Shown: positions 34,053-45,311 of the stretch, piece after piece
Numbering within the stretch: the stretch's first letter is position 1
Layout: every line of letters starts with the position of its first letter
Origin: Phanerochaete sordida
Taxonomy: Eukaryota > Basidiomycota > Agaricomycetes > Polyporales > Phanerochaetaceae
NCBI GenBank assembly: GCA_019973155.2
Contig: BPQB01000002.1
Span: forward strand, 62,001 to 126,000
Direction of reading: 5' to 3'
DNA length: 64,000 bases
Notes under the pieces: generated by a model
What the model was told of the DNA's origin: nothing
Seen by the model: only the letters and a program-made list of their open reading frames with translations
Database searches by the model: none
Program-made: the position numbers and the translations under genes

Positions 34053-34401
34053 CTACTCCACCGGCGGCGCGCGGCCACAGCACAGCTTGCAGTTCGGCGT
34101 GAACAGACACTTCCCCTTCGAGAAACATCTGGTGGGGCAGTCGCGCGTCCCGCCTCCGCCATCCTCCACGTCGTGCAGCGGCGCCTGGAAGCCGAGGGCG
34201 TCCACGCCGCCGTACTTCGCGCCGAATCCCGCGAGGGCCGCGAGCTGCGCCGGCTGCCTGGGTCCGCGTCAGCATCCCGGGCCGCGCTCGTGTCGTGCGT
34301 GGGCCGAAGGGTACTCACGAGGCATTCTGTGGTAGGGTGCTGCCTAGCGTCGAACACGCTGCTGTGGCGACGGCGACGGCGGCGCAGGAGATGTTGACCA
34401 T
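34053..34401 (-). CDS. Small cysteine-rich secreted peptide S2 (95 aa)
   Basis: Two exons, 34401..34319 (83 nt, phase 2) and 34257..34053, with a GT-AG intron of 61 bp, give 95 aa. The N-terminus MVNISCAAVAVATAACSTLG is a signal peptide ending near LPQNAS. The middle has LAALAGFGAKYGGVDALGF, and the C-terminus carries C-x3-C-x5-C-x5-C-x2-CC, the last being NCKLCC. It is 70-80% like S3 by eye. It is predicted to be secreted and disulfide-rich. No known family is recognised. Confidence 0.63.
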
Positions 34402-35068
34402 AGCGGGTGATGAAGGGGTGATCGACGAGAGGGTTTGTAGGTGAGAAGCATCTGAGCTCTGTGCAGACGCCTATGAACCGGGCATGGCGCGGATGGCGGT
34501 GGCTGACGACTGGCGTGCAGGCCCCAGGCTGACTGGTACTAGACCCCAACGTGCGAGGCTTTGCTCACGATCTCGCCCGCCCCTACTCTTGCAGGGTAGC
34601 GTCGCTTGGATTGTGGCCGTCCCTGCGGGCCGCCCTGGACATGCGAAGGTACCTACACACACGATCTTCTGGTCCGCGGTGCGCGCAGGCGCAGCGGCTG
34701 CGCACGTCGCTCGATGCCGGCATCCGTGTCCGCGGGCCTGCACGACGGCACGACAGAACTGCGTTTTGCGACTTCCAAGAGGCTGGAGGCGGACTCTGCC
34801 TAGACTCTGTCTCGTGCTACTTGGGCGCGAGAACTGGCTGCGAGTTCGACGGCGGCCGTGGAAGGTGTCAAGAAGCCCGTCAGCCTACTAAAACGACGTC
34901 GTGGCCTTGTAACAGACCGGCGAATTAGTACGTCACGCTGTTCACGTCCACGGAACGATGTGTCGCAGAGGTATCGCACTGAATTGCCGTGTACTCGGCT
35001 TAGCTGCCAGGACTTCCGAAAGACAGCAAATGGGACGTGGAGGTAGGACCCCAAGTTGTACAGCGGAG

Positions 35069-35414
35069 CTATGCCAACCTGCCAGCATCGCAGCAAAGCT
35101 TGCAAGCTGGGATGAAACGACAGCTCTCCTTGACATAACAGTCGCTGGGGCAATTGTCCTTCCCGCTTCCATCGTTGGGCCAGCCTTGCAGGGGAGCCTG
35201 GAGGCCTAGGGCGTCCATCCCGCCGTACTTCGCGTCGAAGCCGGCCAGGGCCGCGGCCTGCACGGGTTGCCTACACGGCGGTGCGTCCACGTCAGCGCTT
35301 CAATCGTTTCGTGCACAGGCCAGCGGATACTCACGAGGCGTTATGTGGTAGGATGTTGCCTAGCATCGAACACGCTGCTGTGGCGGCGGCGGCGGCGCAG
35401 GAGATGTTGACCAT
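35069..35414 (-). CDS. Small cysteine-rich secreted peptide S3 (93 aa)
   Basis: Exons 35414..35335 (80 nt, phase 2) and 35270..35069, with a 64-bp GT-AG intron, give 93 aa. The signal peptide MVNISCAAAAATAACSML precedes LPHNAS. The mature part has ALAGFDAKYGGMDALGLQA and a C-terminal C-x3-C-x5-C-x5-C-x2-CC cluster (CPSDC, then ACKLCC). The spacing is identical to S2, which argues that the Cys pattern is under selection. It is divergent from DUF6533 f, whose ATG lies 938 bp away. Confidence 0.65.
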
Positions 35415-36351
35415 ATTGGCTGATGTAGGGGTGATCGACGAGTGGGGTTGTAGGTGAGGAGCGCCTGCGCTCTGTGCAGACGCTTATGAACCGGGCATGG
35501 CGCGGATGACGGTGGCTAACGAGTGTCGTGTAGGCCTCAAGGCCTCAAGGCTGACTGGCACGAACATGCGCCGTGCGGCACGCCGCTGGTGGTATCCTGC
35601 GCCCTGCACCACCCTGACCTGGTGGGGCTGACTTTTGCGGGACCATACAGTGAGACAGCAAGGTTCTTCTCCGAGCAGCGTTTTTGCCGTCGTTCGGGTG
35701 GTCATTAATACCGGTGAGTGCGGCTGACCGTTTGGTGGCAGTCGGACGCGAACGGTGGCCGCAATTGGGGCGGCGCACGCGACGTGTGTCGGGGGCTCGT
35801 CAGCCCCCGACAGACAGTACCTTCCGCTATGTCTGCGGTCTTCTGTCTCATAGCCTCGATGCCTCTCCAGGTGCGGCGGCCGGCGGTCCGCAGGCGAACA
35901 TCGCGCAGGGCGCGCAGATGGCGGTGTCCGAGGCCCTGGGCCATGAGGAGATTGCCGGTAGCTTCCGCCCACAGCTCGAAATGGCAGTCGCGCCGCCATA
36001 TCGACCGCGCCGCGCGCATCGCACACGGTCTGCAGTGGGGGCAGCCGATTTTCCCGTTCCCGCTGCATGATGCTCGTCACCGGAGCACGCTGTGGCGCGC
36101 ACGTGTCCGTGCATCTGTCACGCGAGTTCCCCGGTATGGACGCCTGCAAGCGTCGTCCGACGCGCATCGGAGCGGCGGCGGCGGTCGTCGATGGCGTCGC
36201 CCGGACGCGTTTTGTCGGCCATGTGCATGGCCCCACGGCATGCGTGAATGGGGCATCTCTGGGGCGTGAATTGGCTACGGCGATACGAACATATAGCTGC
36301 TGCCGTGCTGGACCGCTCCCCGCCCACGAGACTCCCCCCCCCCGGTCCGCG
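35415..36351. promoter_or_regulatory. Divergent region between S3 and DUF6533 f
   Basis: This is 937 bp between opposed starts. A 317-codon open frame on the minus strand spans nearly all of it, but its translation is composition-driven. No discrete element is defined. Confidence 0.4.
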
Positions 36352-38075
36352 ATGTTCGACCAGGTCGGAGGACTGTCGCTCCTCGCGCTGAGATCGCAGC
36401 AAACGTGCGGCTCCACGCACTGTATTCTGGCATCCACTGACCGTGTCCACAGGCGACTCTCAAACTACTACGCGGTCGCTACCTGTGGTTCGTGCACACC
36501 GAGCGTGGACATCTAGGCTCGTGACACTCACGCCGTGGTGCCCCAAGCATGGCTCGTCTACGACCACCTGCTCACGCTCCCTCTCGAGATCCGCTGCATG
36601 TGGCACGCGCCGTTCCGCGGGACGTCGCTGCTGTTCTACATCAACCGTTACGGCGCCCTTGCGCTGCGCCTGCTCGTGGTGGCGCAAGGGACTGCCGACA
36701 TCAGCCCTCTGTCCTCGGAAGAGGCGGCTGACAGCGTACGTGCCTCGCGTCGATTGCGCTCACGCATATAGCGAGCTGACGGCATTGATAGTTGTATGTA
36801 CTAGTGCGCGGCAGCCCACACGGTCGAGCAAGAGAGCTCATGTGTTGTCCATAGCTGCGGGGAGCTGCTGCGCGCGACAGAAGTGCTATCTCTGCTCCTC
36901 CAAATCGACCTGATAGGTATGTCTCGTCCTTCGAGTGAGCGATTCTGGCTCCTCACGCGCAGCCTATCCCATAGTCATCCTTTCTCTCCGCGTATACGCC
37001 ATCTGGGGCTCACGAAAAGCAGTAGCGTCGCTCGTGTTTCTGACAGGGATGTTACCGGCCGTGGTTGTCATGGTAAGTCCGCGCTTTGCACGACTGCATG
37101 GAGCAAATGACATCCCACGCACGTCTGCAGTACACATACTCCACGGACGTCGCGACCGCCTGGGAGCCCGACGTCCCGATCACAGGCTGCACGATATTTA
37201 CCGGGTGGTCTCCGGAAGACACCGATGCGTGCGTCTATGACCTCCCATCGCGAACGCGCCTCTGACTGTCTCGCAGATGTACGTCGACGCGCTATCTAGC
37301 GAGATGTCCACGCTCACATGCCCTGCGCAGTCGGATACGCAGTCGTCGCCGCGACCGTCGCGTTCGACGTCCTCGTGCTCGCCCTCACCGTGAGCAGGAC
37401 GGTCTCGACGGCGCGCGTGTTCGCGCGGCTCGGCATCAAGACGTCCTTGAGCGAATTGTTGTTGCGTGACGGTGCGCAGACCCAGTCATCGCTGTGTTCG
37501 TCTTCCTGATGGCTCGGCAGGGATCCTCTACTTCGTGTACGCGCCCCTCGCGCAACGTCACGACAGTTACTGACACGCCGCCCAGCTCGCTCCTAATCCT
37601 GAACGTCGTAAACATCCTCCAGATCCGCTTCGCCGTACGCCCTCCTTCTCTGCGCGCACACACGCCCTCACCCACACTCTTGTAGCACCAACGCACGAGC
37701 CGCGTCCTGGGCGACGGGTACGCCCCCCCCTCTCCTCCCCACCCCAACTAACTAACTGCCCCGCGCAGCCTCAGCGCGCTCTTCGTCTCGCGCTTCATGC
37801 TCAACCTGCGCGCGGCGCTCGTCGAGCCGGACGCCACGCTCGGAAGCGCAGACGGCGCGCGCGGCGCGAAGATGTCTGGGATCAGGTTTGTGGCGGGTGC
37901 GGCGGAGGAGTTCGGTGGATCGTTCGGGTCTGCGTCCGGAGGCGGCTACGACGATGAGACGGATGGGACGGATGGGGACTCTGGGACTGGGCATGAGATG
38001 GATGTTGTTGCTGGTGTGGAGGAGGACGGGCAGCTCGATTCTGTTGTGCACTTGGCTCAAGGCAGTGAAGCGTAA
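36352..38075 (+). CDS. DUF6533 multi-pass membrane protein, copy f
   Basis: The start exon MFDQVGGLSLLALRSQQT (36352) is nearly that of copy b. It is followed by RLSNYYAVATCG and AWLVYDHLLTLPLEIRCMW, FYINRYGALALRLLVVAQG. Later exons are CGELLRATEVLSLLLQIDL, VILSLRVYAIWGSRKAV, a loop with PITGCTIFTGWSPED, VGYAVVAATVAFDVLVLAL ending LLRDG, GILYFV, LLILNVVNILQIRFA, TSRVLGDG, and a tail exon with SRFMLNLRAA and many Gly/Asp residues. It ends at 38075. All junctions are GT-AG. Intact by eye. Confidence 0.83.
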
Positions 38076-38890
38076 CATCCAATGGCCTTGATGACTCGCG
38101 GATATTTGAGCCACCACACATATGTCAGTACGCCCCAATCTATGGGCCGTGGCTCATCTCGATAGAGCAAAACGTTTAAACAGCCTTTCGTGCGCGTCTG
38201 CGACAATTCATCAAGGTACGTCCTGTGCATGGCGCTCTTCTCTCGTTCCCCTGCACGCCCTAGCAGCGCAGCGTGCTGCTGGGCAAGAATGCGGCCTGCA
38301 GAGACCCGCAGCCCGGCGCAGGCGAGTTCGACACGAGTGCTGCACGCGTACGCGCACCGCGTTTGCAAATCGCACCGCGTACGTCGCACATCAGGACTGC
38401 AGGCGACGAGGAGCGATGCCGGGGCATGTTCGCGTCCGCTGCGCTCCGGATCGGATCTTTCTCCTCCAGAGCGTGGTTGATGGGCCGCTCGAGTGTAGGT
38501 TGGGTGAGGAACGAGCTGTCGTGCTCGTTCTCGGCTTTCGTCGGCGTGACTACCGTCGAGCGTGGTGAGAGAATTGCAGATGTGCTGGGATATACAACGG
38601 TGCCCCCGTTTCCCAGGTGTCGGATGTTAGCACTGACTTGGCGGCTTGGCGGCTTTGCAGTGTGTGGAGCTGAGTGGCGGCCAGGGGCTATCATCCTTAG
38701 CACTCGATGATCTGATCTCAAAGTTTACCTCCCGTCGATCTAGCCTGCTCGGGTACGCATCCTTCCGTTTTGCAATGTGGCAGTGGTTCATTTCGAGGAA
38801 TATCGTGTATTATTTCTCGCTTCGCGTACATATTTGAGACCATGCTCTATCTTACCATATCTTCGCTGCTGCTCTCTAAATTCTCCCCTC
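38076..38890. other. Gap between DUF6533 f and g
   Basis: I searched the minus strand for a peptide partner of g. A frame at 38389-38057 has several Cys but no signal-peptide exon. No gene is supported. Confidence 0.4.
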
Positions 38891-40599
38891 ATGACATCCC
38901 CCTTTCCCATCCTTCTCAGCAGGGACTACTACCTCGCGCTGCTACTCGAGCGGCTGTCAGTGTGACCCGAACATGTCCTTGTATTTTGGCTCACGACACT
39001 TCTGCACAGGAGGATTAATCATTACTACACCGTCGCTACTTGTGGTGAGTCACTGACCGTGCACATCAATGCGCCTCCATCGGTTCACCCAATACCGCGA
39101 ATTGCAGTGTGGTTGATCTACGACTACTTCCTTACGCTTCCCCAGGAGGTCGATTGCATATGGCGAAAGCCGTTCGGCGGTCTGTCTCTCCTGTTCTATG
39201 TCAATCGCTACGGAGCTCTCGCCTTGCGCGTTCTTGCGGTGATCCAAGGAACTCCGAATAATGGACCGCTTTTCGCAGACAGAGTGCGTTATTTTCCACC
39301 ATTGCAAACATTGACAGCTTATCCTTGTGGTAGCTGTGCGTACAGTTTGAGCCTCCTCTGGAGCATCCATTCACAGCATGCTTGTGCACTTCGTAGCTGC
39401 GGGACACTACAACGTACGACCGAAGTACTATCCGTGATCCTCCAAGTGAACATCGCAAGTGAGACTCGCGCTACTCACTCACCAGTCGTCCTCAATCCGC
39501 TCACGCATCACATCACAGTCATCCTCTCGCTCCGCGTCTACGCCATTTGGGGCTCAAGCAAAGCTACAGGCTGCCTGGCTTTACTTGCGGGTATATTGCC
39601 GACGTGCATCACTTTGGTAAGGGTCGGACTTTCGTTGTTCGCAGTGGGTCTTGATACTTTGTGCTGCTGCAGTTTACGTATTTTACGTACACCTCACGCC
39701 CTTGGGGTCCTCCTTTTGGCCCCTGCGCCACATTTTCGAGCATGTCGAGTGCGGCGGCAAATATGTGCGTCTCAACACATCTCTGTATCTATGCATCTCA
39801 GATACTAATTGGAGCCTAGTTGTACGTTTGCCCCACGTCAGATGCTACATGAGCTCACAATTACCGGCAGCTAACTACACAATCATCGCGTCAACAATCG
39901 CATTAGACCTCTTTGTGCTTGTTTTCACTGCGGCTAGAACCATACCGACATGCCTTGAGCTCTCGAGCTTCAATGTCAAACGATCCCTAAGCAGTACTCT
40001 GTTGCGCGACGGTATGTAGCCGTATTTGTGCTTGTTGGCATAGTGCTCACAAGCCACTGGCAGGAACTGTCTACTTTCTGTACGTTCTACAGGCATCACT
40101 AGGGAATTCACGCTTGCTGATCCATGATTACGCCAGCTCGCTGCTCCTGTTGAATATTTGGAACATTCTCCAGATTCGATTTCTGGTAGGCAATCGCATG
40201 TGCCAAGTGTCTATACTCAATCTTACAATTGTCTGCAGAACGCAGGATTGAACCGTGTGCTCGGCGATGCGTATGTGTACACGACAAAACGCTATAGCAC
40301 TCTGACCAACCTTTGGGCGCAGACTCGGCGCCGGGCTGGTTTCTCGTCTTATCCTCAGCCTGCGCACCGTGGGGTCTGGGATGAATCCCTCGCGCACAAG
40401 TACCAGCGATGTACGACCGCCACAATCATTTGCCGTAAGGTTTGCTTCTGCCACGGTCGATGATTTCGCTACTCCTCTAGAATTTGGGGTCTCTGACGAA
40501 GGCGAGGGGGGTATGGGTGAAGCGGACCAGCCCGGTCATGAGGACGACACGGAGCCAACACCATCGCATGATCAGCCAGAGTCGCCAAGTTGGGGGTAG
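38891..40599 (+). CDS. DUF6533 multi-pass membrane protein, copy g
   Basis: MTSPFPILLSRDYYLALLLE (38891) is spliced to RINHYYTVATCG and to VWLIYDYFLTLPQEVDCIW, FYVNRYGALALRVLAVIQG. Then come CGTLQRTTEVLSVILQVNIA, VILSLRVYAIWGSSKATG, a loop with WGPPFGPCATFS, ANYTIIASTIALDLFVLVF ending LLRDG, GTVYFL, LLLLNIWNILQIRFL, LNRVLGDA, and a tail exon with LGAGLVSRLILSLRTV, an acidic Gly-rich stretch, and a stop at 40599. It belongs to a g-h-i subgroup sharing the LGAGLVSR and FASATVDDF tail motifs. Confidence 0.83.
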
Positions 40600-41371
40600 G
40601 TCGATGGGCCTGGGTTTGCAATAAACAGGGCGATGAATGCTTATAGGGAACGAATGGGTGCTGAAGCTGCTATTCCGCACGTATTCTAAGGTCGAGATGC
40701 TGTAGACCCGGTAGGCAATCAGAATCTTGCTCGTGCGCTGTCATGCTTGGAATACCGTCGCCGATACAGCATCTCAAGACGCAGAGTGAATTCCGCATTT
40801 GTCAATCTTTGATATCACCAACCTTTAAAGGCTCCGCGGGCACCCGGGCACCGTGCGCGTCGTCGTGAAGCTCATGCCCGAGCCCTGCCCGAGCCGACCT
40901 GCGGCCCCAAGCGCCGTCGTCGCGTGCTTTCCGCGTGAAACGCCACGAAGCTCGAAGCCTGGTTTGTCCCGCCCTCCACAACGGCATGCCTATCCCGCTT
41001 CCGCCGTCCATTGCTATCACCTTCGCCTCGTACTCTGTACAGTCAGGTGTCCGGGCAGAGGATAAGCAGGTCAATTTACGCCAGAATGTGTGAGAAGAGG
41101 ATTCAGAGCGTGCGCTGCATGCGGCGTCGGTTTGGTTCGGGTGCACGCGGAGCAGAAGGGGGGAGGTTGCATGGAATCGACACCACATGTGAGGGACTGG
41201 ATGCCCGGGCTTGGGCAGTCCTACACCTATCCCTGTCTACAGGCAGGTATTATATGCGAGGCCAAGCGCACGCGGACTCTGGCTCGCTTGTCGGCGCCCC
41301 GGAGGTGCGCATGACACAAGATCTCAATCCATATGCTAACAAGGCGACAGGTCACTCACAGACGCGCTGTC
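40600..41371. other. Gap between DUF6533 g and S5
   Basis: No gene is supported. A stretch around 40.85-40.98 kb resembles the reverse complement of ~11.25-11.35 kb; both lie a few hundred bases downstream of a small peptide gene (S5 and S4). Confidence 0.4.
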
Positions 41372-41818
41372 CTAGTTGCGGTACGACCCATCCGCCACAG
41401 GCCCGGCATCCTGCAGATCCGGAACATCTTTGAGGCCGTGTCCGTTGCATAGCGTGCAGCACGACGGAGAGCCTACGGCTTCGACAGCGCAATCAAGGCA
41501 GCCGCATCTCTCTTCTCTGGGTTGGTGATGCTGCGCGTGAGCGTGGAATTGATGATTGACAGGACCCAGAACACGCACGGTATTAGCAGGTCTTCGAAAA
41601 GCGTCGACATGGCGTGGGTATCTGGGGCGGCCGCGCCAGCAGGTTTCTCCTCGAGGATCGCGGCAGCCATTGGCGGAGTCACAGGCCTACTCGGTCATCA
41701 AGCTCAGTGGGAGTCGCAGTTGCACGGCAGGATTGACGTACCTTGCGGGATGGGCAAGAGCAAGCGCCAGAGCCACAAGTCCACTCGCGGAGGCGAAAAG
41801 GCGCGGTAAGGCGACCAT
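41372..41818 (-). CDS. Small cysteine-rich secreted peptide S5 (109 aa)
   Basis: Exons 41818..41742 (77 nt), 41686..41579 (108 nt) and 41516..41372, all phase 2, with GT-AG introns of 55 and 62 bp, give 109 aa. A clear signal peptide (LFASASGLVALALALAHPA) is followed by an Ala/Pro-rich spacer containing AAILEEKPAGAAAPDT. Next comes a Cys block C-x-C-x2-C-x9-CC-x2-C, then NGHG and a polar tail. S6 shares exon lengths, spacer pattern (LE..RAGTAA.DT) and the CC-x2-CNGHG motif. It is divergent from DUF6533 h (998 bp between starts). Function is unknown. Confidence 0.65.
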
Positions 41819-42815
41819 ATTGACTTGAGTAGTGCGAAGAAGGGATCCGAGCAGCGGCACGATCTGACATAATGACAGAGGCTGACGGTTACCCCCGCCC
41901 GTTCCCCGTGCAGCTGAATACTTCCACGCGGGCCACATCGAAATTCGGTCTGGACCTCGAACGCAGTGGTTGGGATCGCAACGTGCACAGCTTCGGTGAG
42001 CATCTAGGTGTCCGGAGAGGCTGATGTTTGCATTGAATGGCGATCATGAGTCCATGCGTTTGACAAAGCTGAACTGAATCGTGCTTCACAGCCACAGAGC
42101 ACGTCGACGACACAAACTACGCAGCGAGCTCAGCTTGAGACGAGTCGCGCGTGCGATGTGCAAGGACGGAGTTATCAAGTAAGGGCCCGAGATGCGAAAC
42201 AGACATTCTTAACTGCTGCGGTCCTAGGTCACAGCCTCGTTCGGTCGCCCTGCCATTCGCATCCAGCCGGAGCGACGGACCCGATCGATTCCATCCGAAT
42301 CCGGACCATGGAGCCATGCGCTTGCCTCGGCCAGAAGTTGTCCGGGACGCGCATCTCGGATGCGCCCTGTGGGCGCCCTCCTTTTCCCCGAGATGTTCTG
42401 CGCGCGACTCTCATCAATCATACCTCGCAGTTGCAGATGGCAGGTGTATTAGGTGCCACACAGCAGATCTTGGACACGGCTAGGGAACCGACACGCATCT
42501 CTGCCCATCACATCCTCGATGCGCCGCTCTTCGGACTTTGCGGTGGATGATGGCGAGCAGCGGGGAGCCGTCATCTGGTGTTCTTGACGATCCGCATCTC
42601 GGCCGCACCAGCACATGCCATTCGCGGTGGGCAACTTCCCAGACTTATGCTCTCCATTCCCCGAGTGCTCTGGCACTGGTCAGGTATCGGATTGATCTTC
42701 TTCAAGGTGCAGGAACTGCGCCAAAATGGGCATAACTGTTGTGGGTTCTTCGTATGTATTTATACACCCTCCTACAGCTAGGTCTCGTCGTTGATAGCCC
42801 CGCAGTACACCTGAG
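41819..42815. promoter_or_regulatory. Divergent region between S5 and DUF6533 h
   Basis: 997 bp. The half nearer h resembles the region upstream of DUF6533 i (about 46.1-46.4 kb), for example around the RRIEDV/RSIEDV coding-like stretch on the minus strand. This supports duplication of the whole peptide/DUF6533 unit. Confidence 0.5.
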
Positions 42816-44563
42816 ATGGCGTCCTCGCCTTCCGCCTTCTTCTCCGAGGGCTACCTGCAGCTACTGGCCGAGAGGCTACAGCAGACGTCAGTATAGCGCT
42901 GGCCCGACGATGACAGCCACAATCAGCTCACGTTGCGTTTACATAGGTCAGTCGAGAATTACTACATCGTCGCTACCTGCGGTATGTCGCTATTTATGCA
43001 ACACCGTTCATATTCTTGACTCATGCATCTGAATAAAGTGTGGCTGGTCTATGACTACTTTCTCACGCTGCGACAGGAGGTCGACTTCATATGGCGAGAG
43101 CCGTTCAGTGGACTCTCTCTCCTGTTTTATATTAACCGCTACGGCGCTCTCGCCTTACGAGTGTTTGTGGTAGCGTACGTGACCCCTGATACTGGACCAC
43201 TGTCGCAGGAATATGCTGATAGAGTGCGTAAGCTCCCGTTCTTGATCGGCAGTGTCGTGACTGACATGAGCGACAGCTGTGAGTACCGCGGCTGACTTCT
43301 CCAGGAGAAAGCACTCAGGACAGATTTCTGCATGTTGTAGCTGCAGTGTACTGTTACATTTCACAGAAATATTATCGGTCATCCTACAAGCAAATATTGC
43401 AGGTGAGCCTCGCTCAGCGTGTCCCCTACTCCTCAAGTCCCCTCATGCGTCTTATGGCAGTCATTCTCTCACTCCGCATATACGCCATCTGGGGCTCGAA
43501 TAGAGCGATAGGCTGCCTTTCACTTCTCATAGGCATCCTGCCGTCGTGCGTTGTTCTGGTAGGCGTGGTTATAATCATGCGAACGGGCTTGTCTGATTCT
43601 CCTGCAGCTTACGTATTCCAAGAGCACTTCAGGCCCATGGGGTCCCCCGATTCGTGGGTGCGCCACATTTTCCAGCATCTCAAATACGGAAATGGATATG
43701 TACGTTTCAACACGCTATGTATACATAATATATCTACGACGCTCACTCACGCATAGATGTACGCTCGAGCCACGACAGGTCCCACATGCACTAACAGGCC
43801 ACTTGTAGTTGGCTACATAATCGTCGCATCATCGATTGCATTCGACCTGCTCGTTCTCATCCTGACCGTGGCGAAAACAATCTCGACATACCGCACCCTG
43901 TCGCGCTTCGAAATCAAGGAGTCATTGAGTAGCGTCCTTTTGCGTGACGGTGCGTTGCTGTATTTGTGAACTTAACCAAAGTACTGACCTGTCATCAGGT
44001 GCCATCTATTTCATGTAGGCTTTCGACGGTCGTACATTTATATTTTGAATTACTGCTGACTTATCGCGATAGCTCCCTTCTCTTCTTAAATATCCTCAGC
44101 ATTTTTCAGATCCTGTTTCTGGTACGTATCTTGTCTACGGAACACTGTTGTTCTAAATGATTAACGGTATCCTGCAGAATGAAGAGTCGAGCCTTGTCCT
44201 GGTAGATGCGTGAGTTGACACTGTCCAGCACCACCCCACTCCACTGATAGGCTTCGGCGGAGCAGACTCGGTGCCGGGCTGGTCTCTCGTTTTATCCTCA
44301 GCCTGCGCTCCGTGAATTCTGCGACAGGAACTTCGCGCGGAACGACCAACGATATGCGGGGACCTCCACGATCCTTCAGCGTGAGCTTCGCTTCTGCCAC
44401 GGTCGACGACTTCGGCGCTCCTCTCGGCTTTGGAGCTCTCGACGACGATAGCGAAGACTGGGATGAAGTGGGCCAGCCCGGACATGAATACGACACGGAA
44501 TCAAAGCTTCCGAGTGATCAGCTGGACTCGGCGGTACACGGAGCCGATGAACCAATGGCCTGA
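42816..44563 (+). CDS. DUF6533 multi-pass membrane protein, copy h
   Basis: Exon 1 42816..42886 (MASSPSAFFSEGYLQLLAER, phase 2) is spliced to SVENYYIVATCG and VWLVYDYFLTLRQEVDFIW, FYINRYGALALRVFVVAY. Then come CSVLLHFTEILSVILQANIA, VILSLRIYAIWGSNRAIG, a loop with WGPPIRGCATFS, VGYIIVASSIAFDLLVLIL ending LLRDG, GAIYFM, LLFLNILSIFQILFL, SSLVLVDA, and a tail exon with LGAGLVSRFILSLRSV and FASATVDDFGAPL, stopping at 44563. The product is about 350 aa. It is intact by eye and a close paralogue of i. Confidence 0.83.
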
Positions 44564-44913
44564 CGAGCGATGTCGGTTGCGAACTGGTTTTTGATGTACG
44601 GTTGACCGTTAATTTATGCTCGCATTGCATGCGCTCTATAGCAACTCGATAAGAATGGGAAAGTGCGGTATGGGGAAGTATGGCCATTGATCTACATTTT
44701 TGACCGGAAATTAAAATAAAGCTGAAGTGCGCGTGGCTCCGAGCTGTTCGGCCGGTCAGCAGTCAGGAGGTCCGCAAGATATAATATCGCGATTCATATG
44801 CTGAAACGGAGTACGAAACTAAGCTTGCTGCGCCCCGCGACTGCTACCACAAACGACTCCTCCTGAGGCCCAACGCCATGCCACCTACCACGCAAGCTGA
44901 TGCGTCTGGCCCT

Positions 44914-45311
44914 TCAACGAGGCACATCACTATTGCCATGGCCATTACACAGCTTGCAGCAGTCGGGTGGATCCGTTATTGCGATGCATCCAGGGCATTT
45001 GCAGTCTCTGGATCTTATCCGCGACACTTCAAATGAGAATGTATCGGTGCATGACAAGAACGAAAACACCTACTCCATGTATCCGAAGAAAGGCTCTGGC
45101 GTAGCTCCGGTATCTACAGCTGCGGTTCCAGCACGTCGCGCCTCGAGGAACGCGGGAGTCCCCGAGGGCACTGCCCGCCTATTCGATGTCCTCGCTCAGT
45201 GAGAAGTGACGGCGGCGTACTAGAACGGACGTACTGGTTGGGGCGGGCTAGGGCAAGTGTAAAGGCCAGGAGTATACTGACGGCGGCGAGATAGCGCGGG
45301 GCGGTGGTCAT
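44914..45311 (-). CDS. Small cysteine-rich secreted peptide S6 (91 aa)
   Basis: Exons 45311..45235 (77 nt), 45178..45074 (105 nt) and 45007..44914, all phase 2, give 91 aa. The signal peptide is YLAAVSILLAFTLALARP. A spacer with PAFLEARRAGTAAVDTG follows, then DCKCPGC and DCCKLCNGHG (C-x-C-x2-C-x8-CC-x2-C), ending SDVPR. Exon lengths and phases repeat those of S5, and the Cys block is conserved while the spacer drifts. This is what one expects of a functional disulfide-bonded peptide. It is divergent from DUF6533 i (1186 bp between starts). Confidence 0.65.

Larger units (their letters stand above)
33169..35560. repeat. Tandem array of three small-peptide gene units (~0.9-1.0 kb period)
   Basis: S1, S2 and S3 lie in the same orientation. 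Flanking sequence is repeated too: the block upstream of S2 (about 34440-34545) matches that upstream of S3 (about 35455-35565). The block 3' of S2 (about 33870-34010) matches that 3' of S3 (about 34880-35040). Gaps between the genes (33545-34052 and 34402-35068) hold nothing else. Confidence 0.75.

Noticed and set aside
35484..36437. 317-codon minus-strand open frame between S3 and DUF6533 f
   Set aside because: Arg/Pro/Ala-rich with no domain, overlaps the first exon of f, and changes frame relative to any homologue; probably open by GC content.
38057..38389. Cys-containing minus-strand frame upstream of DUF6533 g as a possible peptide partner
   Set aside because: Cys spacing differs from the family and I could not find a signal-peptide exon upstream.
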